A DNA stretch of 64,000 nt, taken from contig OU015567.1 in NCBI GenBank assembly GCA_907165135.1, positions 11,661,001 to 11,725,000 of the forward strand. Direction: 5' to 3'. The notes below the pieces were generated by a model. The model was not told the DNA's origin, ran no database searches, and worked only from the letters and a program-made list of their open reading frames with translations. Each line of letters starts with the position of its first letter. The first letter of the stretch is position 1. The translations under genes and the position numbers were made by a program. Positions 22,709-34,700 of this stretch are shown piece by piece. This DNA is from Oikopleura dioica (taxonomy: Eukaryota; Chordata; Appendicularia; Copelata; Oikopleuridae).

Positions 22709-25700
22709 TTAGAAATCAGTTGGCTTGAAAAGCTGCTCTTGGATTTCGCGATATTCTTTGACGAAGACAATTTCGATTTCTTCCTTGATGACGTCGTCGA
22801 GCTTGTTGTACTCGTTCAAACAGTCAACGGGCAGGAAGACCTTCTTGATTTCAGCTCGTTTGGCAGCGAGAATCTTTTCTTTGATTCCTCCGACAGCAAG
22901 AACCTAGATAATTATTTGCGAGATTAATTATAGAAAAACGAGCCTTTTTATTTAACGAGATTTCTCCAGTCATCGCGACATCCTGAATTGGAACTCCAGT
23001 GGCAAGAGACAACAGAGCTGAAACAATCGTCACGCCGGCGCTTGGGCCATCCTTTGGCGTGGCGCCTTCTGGGAAGTGAAGATGCAAGTTGTTGTTTTTG
23101 AAAAAGTCGGCGTGCTTTGTGCCGGCAAGGATGTTCTTTGCGACAGTATAAGCAATCGACGTAGACTCTTTCATGACGTCTTTGATGTTCCCGGTCACCT
23201 TGAGAGTGCCTTTTCCGTCACTTGATTCAACGATGGCAGTTTCGACGTAGAGAGCCGATCCGCCCATGGATGTCCAAGCCAGACCACAAACAGTACCAGC
23301 TGGTGGGTCATCATACATGCGATCCTAAAAATCATCTTTGAAAATCACAAAAATCTGGTAGCTTTTGCAAAAGAAAGGTTGAAGGTGTGAGATACTCAAA
23401 AACATTCTAGAGCAATCATCACATGATTTATTTTTCAGAATACGAACCTTGGTAAAGACAGCAGGTCCAACGAAGTCTTTCAAGTTGTCCACTGTTACTT
23501 CCACTTTCTCTCCATTTACGACTGAAGATTGATTTCATTTCATTACTACTACTTTAATTTTCACCTTTTCGCGAGGCCTTTCTGAAGATCTTCTCGATGT
23601 GTTTTCGCAAGTTTCGGACACCAGACTCCCGACAATGCTTGTCAATAAGATACACTAGCGCCTCTCGGCTGAACGAAATGTCTTCCTCCGTGATTCCTGT
23701 TTCTTCGTGCGACTTTGGGATTAAATATTTCTTTGCGATTTCGACCTTTTCATCGGTGATGTAGCCCGCGACTTCGATCATTTCCATTCGATCACGGAGC
23801 GGCCCACTTAAAATTTTATTAGAAAACGATGCTTAGCCGGCTAATACCTGATTGTGCTAATATCATTCGCCGTGCAGATAAACAACGCCTTAGACAAGTC
23901 GATTGGAACATCCAAATAATGATCGAGGAATCCAACATTCTGCTCCGGATCGAGCAACTCCAAAAGAGCGGAGCTAGGATCGCCTTGATATCCACGGCCG
24001 AGTTTGTCGATCTCATCAATAAGAATCAACGGGTTTTCTGACTGAGTCTTTTTCAAACATTGCACGAGTTTTCCAGGCATTGCACCGACATAAGTTCTTC
24101 TATGTCCTTTTATTTCAGCTACATCTGACATTCCACCGACAGAAAATCGGTAGTATTTGCGACCCAGTGAGCGAGCGATAGACTAATGACTATGATTACG
24201 TCTTTAATTCTTAGAGGAAACCCTACCTTGGCGATAGAGGTTTTACCGGTACCAGGAGGACCATGAAAACAGAGAATTTTACCCTGGACACTTCCTCTTA
24301 GTTGTGATGTGCAGATAAACTCCAGTATTCTATCTTTTACATCCTTCATTCTGAGAAAAAGTTAATAATGTATGAAATAAAAATGAGTAGTACCCGTAAT
24401 GATCTTCATCAAGAATAGTTTGAGCGGCATTTTGATCCAAAGTGTCCTCAGTTTCTGTTCCCCATGGCAATACAGTAAGCCAATCTTTAATTGCTAGTTA
24501 TTCGTATATTACAAAGATTAATAACCTAGATAATTCCTTGCTACTTGGAACTCAGAGGCTGCTGGTTCCAAAAACTCGAGTCGTCCGAGTTCATTATCAA
24601 TCACCGTCTTCACAGCTTCTGGAATCACCTTATCCTTGATAGCATCTCGGAACTTTTGAATGACGGTTTCTTTATCGTCTTTTTCCATTCCTAACTGCTT
24701 CTTAATGACCTTGAGCTGTTCGCGGAGCATGTGATCTTCGTGCGCTTTTCGAACTTTTTCCTCGACTTTCTTTCCGATGTCCTGTTGTATTCGTGAAAGC
24801 TGCAGCTCCTTTTTAATTTGCTCGAGGGAGAGCGCAAGTCTGACTTCAATATTTTTCTCCGTCAAGATCGCCATCTTCTCTGCTGTATCGCCACTGGACA
24901 AGGCGCCTCCGAAATCGGCCAAAAACGCGGCATCATCGACAACCCGCACTCCCTGGCTCAAAATTTGATGAACAGCTTCTCGGTAAAGTTGATTAATTTG
25001 AATTAAATCACGGCAACTTTGAATGATTTCCGCGCTCAGTGCTTTTGTCTGCTCGTTGATGATTAGATTTTCTTTCACATTCGAAACGTCACCCCAGAAA
25101 ATGCGATTGTTGTTGTTTTCGATTTTCATATTACGTTCGGCATTGGCGCCGTCGAGGGTTAGTCTTCGAATGCCGCTGATTAGAAGGCGAAGGGACGATT
25201 TCATTTCGACACATTCTTCGATCTGGACCAAAGTGCCAGTAGTGTACAATTCGGAAACAGAAGATGCCACGTTATCATCTTAATTCGGAGCTTAAAGATG
25301 AAAAACAATCATAGAATTACCGATAGTGTCGTCTTGTCTAACAAAAATGCCGGCATATGGAAACTTGAGGCCGATATTCTTTAAAATAAGTTTTTGCAAC
25401 ACTGGATCGTTAACTTCTATGATTCGCTTAAACTTGGGGAAGATGGGATTCGACGTTGCGACGATGATAGGAACTGTAGGAATGTTGGTTGGAATCACGG
25501 GACCCATATCAGGCAGAGCATCATTGTTTTGCTCATTTTCTTATGAAAAACATAGCATTGAAAGACGAAAGAAATAAATTACCGATAAGAAGCCTCTCAA
25601 TGACCTTTCGATGAGACATTTCATAAGCAAACAACGAAGGCGCCCGTTTTAAATCAATTATATATTTCTTTTCTAGCGCAGTAAGCTCCGCAGAAATTGC

Positions 25701-25778
25701 AGCTCCGCGGCGCATGCATGTTCTTGAGAGAAACAGATTCCTCTGGAAGCCTCGAATCAAATCCCTCCGTCCGAACAT
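22709..25778 (-). CDS. LONP1: Mitochondrial Lon protease (AAA+ serine protease)
   Basis: Lon degrades oxidised and misfolded matrix proteins. The start at 25778 gives an arginine-rich amphipathic presequence ([20 protein letters not shown]). The substrate-binding LON domain ([17 protein letters not shown]-type segment near 25450; [20 protein letters not shown]) is followed by a helical region ([20 protein letters not shown]). The ATPase has Walker [10 protein letters not shown] (near 24250), Walker [10 protein letters not shown] (near 24020) and sensor ICTANDIS. The protease domain carries the catalytic Ser in KDGPSAGV (near 23040) and Lys in VGGIKEK (near 22885). The coding sequence ends QLFKPTDF. 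It is intact across about ten exons. One intron within the protease domain (22904-22943) appears to be GC-AG. It lies between lipin (171 bp upstream) and UBE2R (105 bp downstream). Confidence 0.95.
22904..22943 (-). other. GC-AG intron in LONP1
   Basis: No GT donor lies between TGEISL and [11 protein letters not shown] 40-bp intron with donor AAG|GCTCGT and acceptor TATCTAG gives [19 protein letters not shown], the exact length and pattern conserved in Lon. Confidence 0.75.
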
Positions 25779-25790
25779 CTGAAGATATTC
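25779..25790 (-). promoter_or_regulatory. Candidate trans-splice acceptor of LONP1
   Basis: Minus strand reads TATCTTCAG directly abutting the ATG, within the 171-bp gap after the lipin stop. A 5' UTR of zero bases fits spliced-leader addition. Confidence 0.5.
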
Positions 25791-25949
25791 ACAGTCAGTT
25801 TCGAACGATTTTTATTGTTATCTGTATGTGCGGGATTGAAGAAAGAGTGACAAGTAAATGATTTGTGAAAAAATAGAGCATAAGTGGAAATACAGTTTGT
25901 TTTTTAAGACAGAGTATATTTTTAAAATGACTGAAGAAAGATATCATTT

Positions 25950-28402
25950 TTATTGAGTAGGCTCAGGCTCTTGTACTGGATTTTCGACGGGCGCGGATTC
26001 ATTTTTCTCGTTGGTTGCTGGGGAGTCAAAGTATGAGCGGACTCTTCGGGTTGAGTTTTCTTCTCTTTCCCTTTCATTACTTTCTTCTGTTTCGTCTTTG
26101 CCCGTGAAAACTTCTTCACAAAAGTCAATGTCCGGGAGGTCATCTCGCCAGAACTTGTTCTCTAAGTGTTGAAGAGAAGATGTCGAAGTAGTCATACTAT
26201 TGCAATTAATTAGGAAGATCACAAATGGACTATTTTCTAACCTTCTCTGGGGAAAGAAGAAGTCAACGATTTCCGCCATGGAGCTATAATTTGTCTTGAA
26301 TATCTTTTGGAGCGAAGGATCAGAGTTTTTGACGACGCCTTTTTTACTGATTGTGAATATCCTCTTTTTTGGGATTTCAACCTTAAATGAAATGTAATAA
26401 TCTTTTCGTAAGAGATGTAATCTACGTGTAGATAGGAAGTCTCATCTGTCATTTTGTTCCCGAAGCCGGCGTAGAACGGCGTCGGGTAAAACTCAGGGAA
26501 TAAGTTTCTGATTCCAGTGAGGCAATCGATTTTGAACTCTTCTGGATTACGAGTCCATACTTCGCGCAGCAAGGCCGAAACCAGTGATGAAGGATTTAAC
26601 AAAACAGGCCCCTAGGATCATTAAATTGCTGAATTAATGATTGGTCTTACCTTTGGTAGATATTTTCCGTCTTTTTCTGACCAATTGATATAGGTCTTTG
26701 TCATGTGACTTTGGCTGATGGCCCGCGAGCTTACATACATGAATTTGTAGTTATTTCTGAAAGTCATTTTGAAAATATGCGACATAATTATTCTGGATAC
26801 CTGGCAATGTTCTGGTACAATTGGTGGATCCCGGCGTGCGAGTACTCGACGTGAATAATGTTTGAGACTTGGCCTACCACATCACTTTTGGTTATTGTTC
26901 CGTCAATATCAGAAACTGGGAGAGACAGATAAGAAAATTATAAATATAATTTCCAATTGGAAACTTGAATTACCAATAATTTTGTCAGTATGGTGCCATA
27001 AGTAAATGCTCGCTTCCGCATACCCAAGGCCTTGCATTTTTGAGCAGACCTAGAATCAAAATTGTATAAATCTGACATAATGAAGAGCTTACAATAAACT
27101 CCACTTTGTTTCTTCCAGGTTTGAGATTTAATTTGACCAAATCTTCGTGCTCTAATGTCAGTGTTTTTCCTTTGAATCTGTCGAATGTATTCGGCTTCGT
27201 TGGTGATGTACTATTCTCCTCATTTAACGAGTCATCTAACGAGTTATTTTCATTATTGTTTGCTATCGAAGATCTGCTGTTCTGCTTGCTTTTGCCGAAG
27301 CCGAAGAACCATGGGCGTCTCGCTGGAGTTTTTAGTTTCTGTATTGTTTCTTGGTCCAAATCACTTTCGAAGAAGATTCTGGCCACGAGAATGGATGCCA
27401 CTGTAAGGAAATTCATGTATCGATCGTTTTCGCGAATGACGAGTCTGGGATTCTCGATGATGCTTCTTGGATCTTTCGAGTAGGTCTCCCAGCTAACTCG
27501 GTAGCGATCGAACTGCTCCGCTGTTATTTTGTCTTCTGGGACTCCCGGGCCTCCGCAAAGAGAAATTTGAACGCCGCAGCCGAAGAAGGGCTCCGTCTCT
27601 GTATTACTATCTTCGTCATCTTCCTCTTCATCGTCCGTGGAATCGATCATCGAATCAGCATCATAGCCAGATGGTTGCTCGATATTCTCGCTTGGTCCAG
27701 AGGATGGCTCAGGCACGCTACTAATTACCGGGTCGCTGTTTGATGTGCGTACTTCGAACTCTCTTGACGTCGCGCTTTTGTACGAGTGCTCAGACTTATT
27801 GCTTGTCGATGAGATGGACTCTTCCACTGGCAACTGGCCCCACTTCCAAACTTTAACGTGGCTTGGTGTCGGAGGAGGTCGCAGGGCGGATGAACCGAAC
27901 TCGATTTCTGGGTCGGATAAATATCCCTGAATCAGATAAACATGTGGCGTAGAAATAATTATTTACCTGTATATTTGGGCGACTTGTACATTCGATCTCG
28001 GAATCAGACAACGCTGATGCCGGATCAAAAACAGGTTCCGAGTTGCTATTTTTCCTCCTTCTAGCGTGATGGTGGTGGAATCCCTTTTTAGGCGTTTCTG
28101 GTGGTGAAATTATGCCATCTTCATCGATGTTTACAAAAAATGCGTCGCCTCCACGTCCGAGCTTCATCGTCACTTCCGTTCTTTCGCCATTGACATTGAT
28201 GTTGACGGTCCGACCGGCAGGCCGGGTCGAAGTCGCGAAGCCAATTTGGACATGGAACGGAGAAGCGCGAAGGGTACCATCTATTGGTTATTTATTAGTC
28301 TTATTGAGCCAAAATTGAGATGTTACCTGGCTGTTCAATACAGACAATGTCGATGGCCGAACTCAGCGGACTGAAGTTCGTGAAAAAGTCGAGAATGCCC
28401 AT
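25950..28402 (-). CDS. LPIN: Lipin, Mg2+-dependent phosphatidate phosphatase
   Basis: Lipins dephosphorylate phosphatidic acid to diacylglycerol at ER and nuclear membranes and can act as nuclear coregulators. The N-LIP domain starts at 28402 (MGILDFFTNFSPLSSAIDIV) and includes LRASPFHVQIG and VTMKLGRGGDAFFV. A basic run KKGFHHHHARRRK follows and may bind lipid or act as a nuclear signal. Long Ser/Glu-rich linkers come next. The C-LIP domain contains ISLCGGPG, then KNKVEF-like sequence, then the HAD motif VSDIDGTITKSD (DxDGT, near 26910) and SSRAISQSHMTKTY. The end, PKKRIFTISKKGVV then MAEIVDFFFPQR, is typical, followed by an unusual Glu/Ser-rich tail of about 80 residues to 25950. The catalytic Asp residues are present. 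It is the first gene of the operon-like trio. Confidence 0.95.
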
Positions 28403-28410
28403 CTGGCTAA
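28403..28410 (-). promoter_or_regulatory. Candidate trans-splice acceptor of lipin
   Basis: Minus strand reads TTAGCCAG immediately before the ATG. Confidence 0.4.
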
Positions 28411-28889
28411 CTTCTCTTGCGGCCGCCCGACGGCAACCCGATTTTCACCACTTATTCTTGAAAAAACGAAAGTAGACAATTGCGTTTTTGATTTTTGGGC
28501 ACGAGACGTCTGTTATTGCACGAAGTGAGTAATAGTAAAAATAGTTGTTTGAATAGAGCTAAAGTAGAAATACAAAATGATGATAATCTGCGTAGATAGG
28601 AGGGAATGAAGATTGAATCATCAACAGTCGATGATTTAAAATTGACCTCTGACCTTTTTATGTGGCTCAGATGAAAATATTTTGCAACGTTGCATCAGCT
28701 TTCTCAAAAACAAGTCATTACCCAAGGGCACTCAGAATCATAATTTGAGCCTTTCCTTAAGTTTCATCTTCTGAGCGAGGGGAGCTTCGGCAGCTCGATA
28801 TTCTTGAGTTCATTTTTCAAATTTGGCAGTTCGATACTCTTCAGCGCGCCGGCCACCATTGACGGTGTTTTGGAGAAGCCGATCTGCAT

Positions 28890-29313
28890 CTAGGGTCGGC
28901 ACCGACCACCATTTTCCCAGGTCGGGTTGGTCGGTCTCCCAAAAATTTGGCGAAATCCGTGGTCGTTTTGGTTGGTCGGGTCGCCTTACTTTTTGGTCGG
29001 TTTTTGGTCGGTCGGTGGTCGGTTTTTGGTCGGGTCGGGTCGGTTTTTATCCAAAAGAAATAATGATCCGCTGTTAGTTTTCATTTAAATTATACTCGAT
29101 GAGTGAAGAAAATGAATAGGTTTCCGACCAAAACCGACCAACCCGACCGTCAACCGGTCAATATCCGACCAAAACCGACCAAAAACCGACCAAAAACCGA
29201 CCATCGACCGACCATACCCGACCACCGACCAAACAAAGAATAAAAATCACAGGTTGGGTTGGTCGATACCCAAATCAGGTCGGGTTTTGGTCGGTGGTCG
29301 GTGCCGACCCTAG
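28890..29313. mobile_element. Foldback MITE made of GGTCGG repeats
   Basis: Terminal inverted repeats start CTAGGGTCGGCACCGACCA. The target ATCTGCAT is duplicated exactly at 28882-28889 and 29314-29321 (8 bp, hAT-like). The left half is packed with GGTCGG and GGTCGGTTTTTGGTCGG repeats and the right half with the complement, so nearly the whole 424 bp can fold into one hairpin. There is no coding sequence. It sits between lipin and the AP3S 3' end. Confidence 0.85.
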
Positions 29314-29513
29314 ATCTGCATCATTAATCATTTATTTTTGAAGACATGGAAGAGAACAACAAGTTACGACGTGCTGTTACCGATGAGCAAATACATACAG
29401 TACAAACAGTTGGATAAATGCGTAAATGAAGAATTGGAATCGAACGGCGTCAATTAAACAGGCATTACATAAATAGCACCAGATTTTCACAAGCTCTAGA
29501 ATCCAGAAAGGAG

Positions 29514-30604
29514 CTAGTGCAGAAATCCAAACTTAGGCATTTTTATACTCGAGCGGCCTCTTGCAAGCGAGTCCTTGAGACCAGGCAGAATACTCGTCTA
29601 CAAACATGACAATTGGACGGACAACGGATAAATGATTTTGAAATTGTATAACTGATGGTTACACAACATGCGACTTTTCATACCTCCTGTTTACAGATTT
29701 TCTCCTGCTCGTGATATCTGCTCACGATTTCGTGAAGACTTGTTTCTACAAGGATTGAATACACAATCGACTGTACAACGAGGTTACCTAAGACCATTCC
29801 GCCCATAATCATTTCGTTCAAAATAAAATGCACTTTGTCCATGTGAAAGATCAAATCCAACTCACAAACATTTTCGAAACATCTGTCCAGAACTTCCACG
29901 AGAACCTGCAATTGAAAGAAAGACCCAAAAGCGTCAGTGATTCGTACCTGTATCAAATCCAAAATACCAAGCTCAGATTCGGACGAGTCAACGCAAAAGA
30001 TGAAATACAAGGTTGCGTAGTGTCGGTAAATCAAGCGGTAATCAGATCCGCCGACTAATTTGCCGCCCTCGAGAAAGCTGCACACACCTTCTTCTCTACG
30101 CGAAACCAAGTTGAAAATTTCCTAAAGAAATAATACAGAAACTGCGGGATTAATTTATTTGATGGTAAATGCGTTAAAAGAACTACCTACAGAAGAAAAG
30201 GATTCATCTTATAATTTTATAATCTTTATAATAATAGATCCTTCTGAGGGATCCTTTTTAGTTGTGTGGCGATCTTATTTCCCAATTTCTGTTTTATGCA
30301 ATTATTCATCAAAAGAGGGCGGGCAAGGGACGTCGCAGCGGGATGTGATCGACTAACAGGTTCGAACCAACCCATCAAGGCTTGCGTCCCTTCGTCTCCT
30401 ACCTAAATGCTCTTGGGGCTCTAGATGAGATCACCACAATGGTACGAACGCTTCATATAAAATTTCGATCAAACTTATAAATACACGTAGTACACGTATT
30501 GTTACCTCAATAATCGATTGTTGATCTTGCTCGCTGTAATGCTGATAGAACTTCGTAACTCTTGGCTTGCCTTGGTTGTTGAATATAAGAACAGCTTTGA
30601 TCAT
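29514..30604 (-). CDS. AP3S: AP-3 complex sigma subunit
   Basis: The small subunit of the AP-3 adaptor that sorts cargo from endosomes to lysosome-related organelles. Exon 1 (from 30604) reads MIKAVLIFNNQGKPRVTKFY. After an intron of about 400 bp come VCSFLEGGKLVGGSDYRLIY, RHYATLYFIFCVDSSESELG, then DRCFENVCELDLIFHMDKVH and MIMGGMVL, all hallmarks of sigma-3. The final exon ends IKMPKFGFLH, stopping at 29514, like the short basic-hydrophobic tail of vertebrate AP3S. The coding sequence is complete and uninterrupted apart from introns. It follows the SLX9-like gene by 61 bp, with TTTTTAG one base before the ATG, so it is probably the last cistron of a trans-spliced operon. Confidence 0.95.
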
Positions 30605-30613
30605 TCTAAAAAT
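30605..30613 (-). promoter_or_regulatory. Candidate trans-splice acceptor of AP3S
   Basis: Minus strand reads TTTTTAGA then ATG, inside a 61-bp intercistronic gap. Confidence 0.5.
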
Positions 30614-30665
30614 TCTATCGTGAAATAGTTCAGTATTATTTAGTATAGATTTCAATTTGTCATTT

Positions 30666-31540
30666 TCAGTATCCAGCAGACTGCAACTCAGCCACCTTGG
30701 CCGATTCCTCCAACAAAGCATTCTGCTTTTTCACATTTTCTTTCATCTTTTCTTTCATTTGTTTCAATTGATCCATAATGGACAGTTTCGTCGGCACAGC
30801 TTCGCTCGCTTCTTTTACTCTTTCCTGGAACGCCTTTACTTCTTCCTCCACCATTTTCTTTCCTCGCTTGTTGCAGGTATTTCTACAGTCGTTTTGCGTC
30901 AGTCGATTGGGATTCAGAGCTCGTCTGTTTGTTTCCGCCTTGGAAAATGTTAATATTTGAATAAAAAAGTGTAAATACAATTATATCCTCGGTAAATAAC
31001 TCCGGCTGCGTTGGTAAGCTATCCATGAGCATATCAAGAGTCGCCGCGGTTCCTCCCTTTTCCTTTTTCTCGCTGAAATTCAGCTTTGACTATCGATAGT
31101 AAAAAGATGATCACTTACACATAATTTTTCATATCCTGCTCGACTTGTTTAGAAATATTCAACCGCTGAATAAGAAACTCTCGTCTGGCTTGCCTTCTTT
31201 GCTTTTTCGTCACATTCTAAAGAGTAAAATAGAAACAAAATCAAGGAGCATCAAGGTACCTTTCCATCTCCATCCCGACCAAGCCGGGAAGTCGAGCTTC
31301 GAGAACTCATTCTTGAAGACGCCATTGACATTCGATCATCCTCCAAGGTCTCCCCAGAGAAAGGATTCTCCGTCAATAGAGGAAGCTTTGGCGGCGGGAC
31401 TAAGCAATTAAAAAAACGAGGATAAATATCTCCTTACTTTTGAAGACGAGTCCAAGCTCTTTGAGATCTTCATCGTCGCTAGAATCGGCCTTTTTCGCCG
31501 CGTGATGGTATTTGGTCCGCTCTTTCTTTACTTTTGGCAT
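30666..31540 (-). CDS. Basic coiled-coil protein, possibly SLX9/FAM207-like
   Basis: Exons give MPKVKKERTKYHHAAKKADS, a Ser/Arg segment (MSMASSRMSSRSSTSRLGRD), a basic unit KKQRRQARREFLIQRLNISK, and later a helical end: NKRGKKMVEEEVKAFQERVK and MDQLKQMKEKMKENVKKQNA, stopping at 30666. Yeast SLX9 and animal FAM207A are small nucleolar proteins for 40S ribosome assembly. They share a KKEK/RR...W-L-rich basic core and an EE-RF helix, and this protein resembles that layout but not strongly. If correct it acts in pre-rRNA processing. It lies 186 bp after the HSD17B12-like stop and 61 bp before AP3S. TTCCTAG one base before the ATG fits trans-splicing. Confidence 0.6.
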
Positions 31541-31550
31541 TCTAGGAATA
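31541..31550 (-). promoter_or_regulatory. Candidate trans-splice acceptor of the SLX9-like gene
   Basis: Minus strand reads TATTCCTAGA then ATG. Confidence 0.5.
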
Positions 31551-31726
31551 AAAATATAAATCAGGGAGGTAATTAAATAAATAATTTATTGAACAGTTCA
31601 TTGATAGTCTTTGTGAAAACTGGATAGAATTGCGAAATTGTGTTCCTGTGAAAATAAATGAAGAAGTGATGATTTTGAAAGATTTTCTTAATTCCTTTTT
31701 GAATTGAATATAATAGCAGCTTGATT

Positions 31727-34700
31727 TTAGTTCGTTTTCATCTTTCGGTAGGCTCGTTTGCGCACTTTTTCGTGCATTGAAAATAAAAGCTTGTTTTGAA
31801 GAAAGGCTGGAATGTTGGTGACAAAAGCGTGCTGCAAATCGTGGAAGAAGTACCCGCATGTGCTCTAGAATTCTCTTTGAAGGCGTTGTCAATAGCAGGG
31901 TGGCTATTTTGGACTTGGGGGTTAGTTGGAATTGGATTGGATCCAATCCAATAAGGTTTGGATGGAATTTGGATGGCCAGGGTATCGGATTTTATTGGGT
32001 AAAATTGGGTAATTGGGGGAAATTGGGGATTGGCGACATTGGAAAATTGGATCTTCTTGGGGAATTGGCAGTTGTTGGCAAGATTTGATCCGAGAAAAAA
32101 TTGCGAAAAAATGCTCGACCAATCAGGTTTGTTCTCAACCTACACTCATCACGCGCAGTCTACCTTTCTCAGACGGATAAATACTGATCATTAGAGAGTT
32201 TTACTGCGATTTAAATGGCATTTTCTTTTCTTTTACTAGTCAACCTTTTTTCAGAAGGGATGAGTCCACCTGCCAAGCGTTCCAAGAGATGCATTTATGT
32301 GGCGAGTGACGAAAAAGACAAGGATAAACGAAAAGAAGAGGTTGATAGAAAGAAAGCGGAAATTACTGCTGATGAAAAAAGTGAGCAACCGACTGGTGAA
32401 TGGAAGAAATGGACCCCTACAAAACTACAAGACAAGATTCGAGAGCTCAACCTTGAATTTGAAGAGTACTATTTCGAGGGATTTCCGACTTGCTACTTGC
32501 GCTGCGCAAGAATAGATGGAGCTAAGTGCAAAAAATGCAGAGGAGAGGTAAAATTTGCATTTTGTAAAAATTCTTAAAAAACCTTAAGCCATTCCATACA
32601 TACGATCAAAATACAGATGTCTATAAAAAGACTCTCGAACCGATTGTGGATCGCCACGCGCAAGCACCAGATGAGCAGAGAGTACTCGCGCTTCTGAATA
32701 ACACCAAGGACCACAGAGTTGATGTCCAGAAGAAAGTTCTGCAAGTCATGCGCGATACCGGAACAAGCTTCCGGTTTTGGTCACATGACTCTGTCAAGGC
32801 CCTGATGCGCTGCCTTCTCAAAAATGTATCCTTTAGCCAGATGCTCATCAATCAACTTTGCCTTTCGAAGGATGCCATCAAAATATACATGAAAGAAGAG
32901 GCAAAGAAAATTCGGGAGCGCCTTCAACAGATTCTTCCGGAAATGGCAAAAAAGGGCCGCCTGTCAATTTCTCTAGGATAAGGATTTCAAAGTTTCTTTA
33001 AAAATTTTTGAATAATTTGTCTTATTAACAATTTAATATCCTTTAAAGACCACAAATACGTGAAAACTAAAGAAAATACGCTCTGGAAGATACTCGGGGT
33101 TGAGGTCAATATTCGCTGCAAAAACGGATTTTGGAACTGTTTGATCGGTTATGTTCCGATGCCGGACTCAACTGCGGATCACACCATAGAAAAACTGAAG
33201 CAGATATTTGAAGAATACAACCTTACCGATGCGATAGAGAAAAACTTGGTCTGCATTGTGAGCGATCAGGCAGCAGAGTCCGTGCCCGAGCATTTTACGA
33301 TCAACCGTAGCATTTGCGGAAGTCATTCAATGTGTTGCAACCTTAAGAGAGCGTGCGAACAAAATCTCAGACCAGGTGGACCGAAGGATAAGAAGTACGA
33401 ATCACTTGAAAAATTCATCGACAAGTGTGAAGCTACAGTATCGGCGAGTGATCTTCCGGCTGGTGTCGGATACAAGTCAATCAATGCGTTTTTGATTTCT
33501 CAAGAAGTGACTAATCGCTTGCTTATAAAAGAGTTTTATAATGCAAAAATAAAAGCGAGTACTGAAATTCTTGAAGACGATCAAGTCAAACGACTTGTTG
33601 AAGAAAAGACGGATGCATTCCTCAACAGAAAGGAGAAAGGGAAGGCCATCGATCGAATTTCCGGCTCCACGCGCTTCCGGAAATTAATCTATGGAGTTCA
33701 GCGTCTCCTTTTGAGCGAAGATAGCCTAAACAACCTCTTTTCTATCAACCACCCTCAACGCCATCTTCTCGCTGAGTGTCCAGTCCCAGATCTGCAGTTT
33801 GCGCGATCGATCAACCCTCTTCTTATCGAAATTCATCGCAGTATCAATATTCTCGAGTCTGACTCGCTTGCCTGCGGATCAGCGTACTACAAGCAAATCG
33901 AACGAATAATGATTGAGTGCGTCAATCGAATCACAATCAGTCGGACCGAGGAATCCAGATTTGCGAAGGCTGTGCTCATCAGTGTGGTGGAACAGGTTAC
34001 AAAAAAGCGGATTGATATGAATGGAAACGATGTCCCATGTCAAGTACCCCTTCGTTTTACCAACAAAGACTTGGCAAGCATTTACCTGGCACCCGACTCT
34101 ACATCGATAGCGATGAATTTTCATCCAGTCGTCGCCAAAATGAAAGATTCCCGAGTCCCCTTCATCTCCAAAATAATGGTATGTATTTATCTTCATGCCA
34201 AAAAAATTAAATAATTCAGAAAGTACTCGTCGACGGAACCAAGGATTGGCTCGAAAAAGCGAAGAACTGGATCACAGAGGTTGATCGAACAATGGAAGAC
34301 GACGAGCTGACAGATGAACAGTTGTTACAGCTCCTTGAAGCTGGCGTTAATAATGTTCAATGTGACAGCCAAAATAACGCTGTTGGCCCACTTAGTCACC
34401 GCCGCGGACTAGGAAAGCCAAAAGAAATCCGTTCCAAGATCGAAGAAGAGATTGCTCAGTACGACGAAGTAAATGATACTGATATAGAAGCGCGTAAGTA
34501 ATTTTCATCATTAATCTACTTAATTTGAAATTAGACAAGAAGTATTGCGCAATGAAGAAGGTTGCGGAAGATGATATTGTTGGAGAGTTCTGGCGGCGAT
34601 ACGCTGAAACCTTGCCAAGATTGAGCAGAATCGGATTAATGGTTCGGTTTTTTTGAGTTTAAAAATAAAGCATTTCTTAGCTTCATCACTCTTCCGTCTC

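Noticed and set aside
30315-30400. GGTTCGAACC with flanking AAGGGACG/CGTCCCTT arms resembling a tRNA
   Set aside because: The B-box-like word is mid-molecule on either strand, and no T-arm, anticodon arm or 7-bp acceptor geometry can be formed. It is only a short hairpin inside an AP3S intron.
31542-31946. Reading the HSD17B12-like exon straight through the hAT insertion (TTPSKRILEHMRV frame), making the transposon a coding disruption
   Set aside because: A GT-AG intron spanning the insertion site gives STCGYFFHDLQ and a basic RKRAYRKMKTN end that match the enzyme family much better, so the insertion is intronic.
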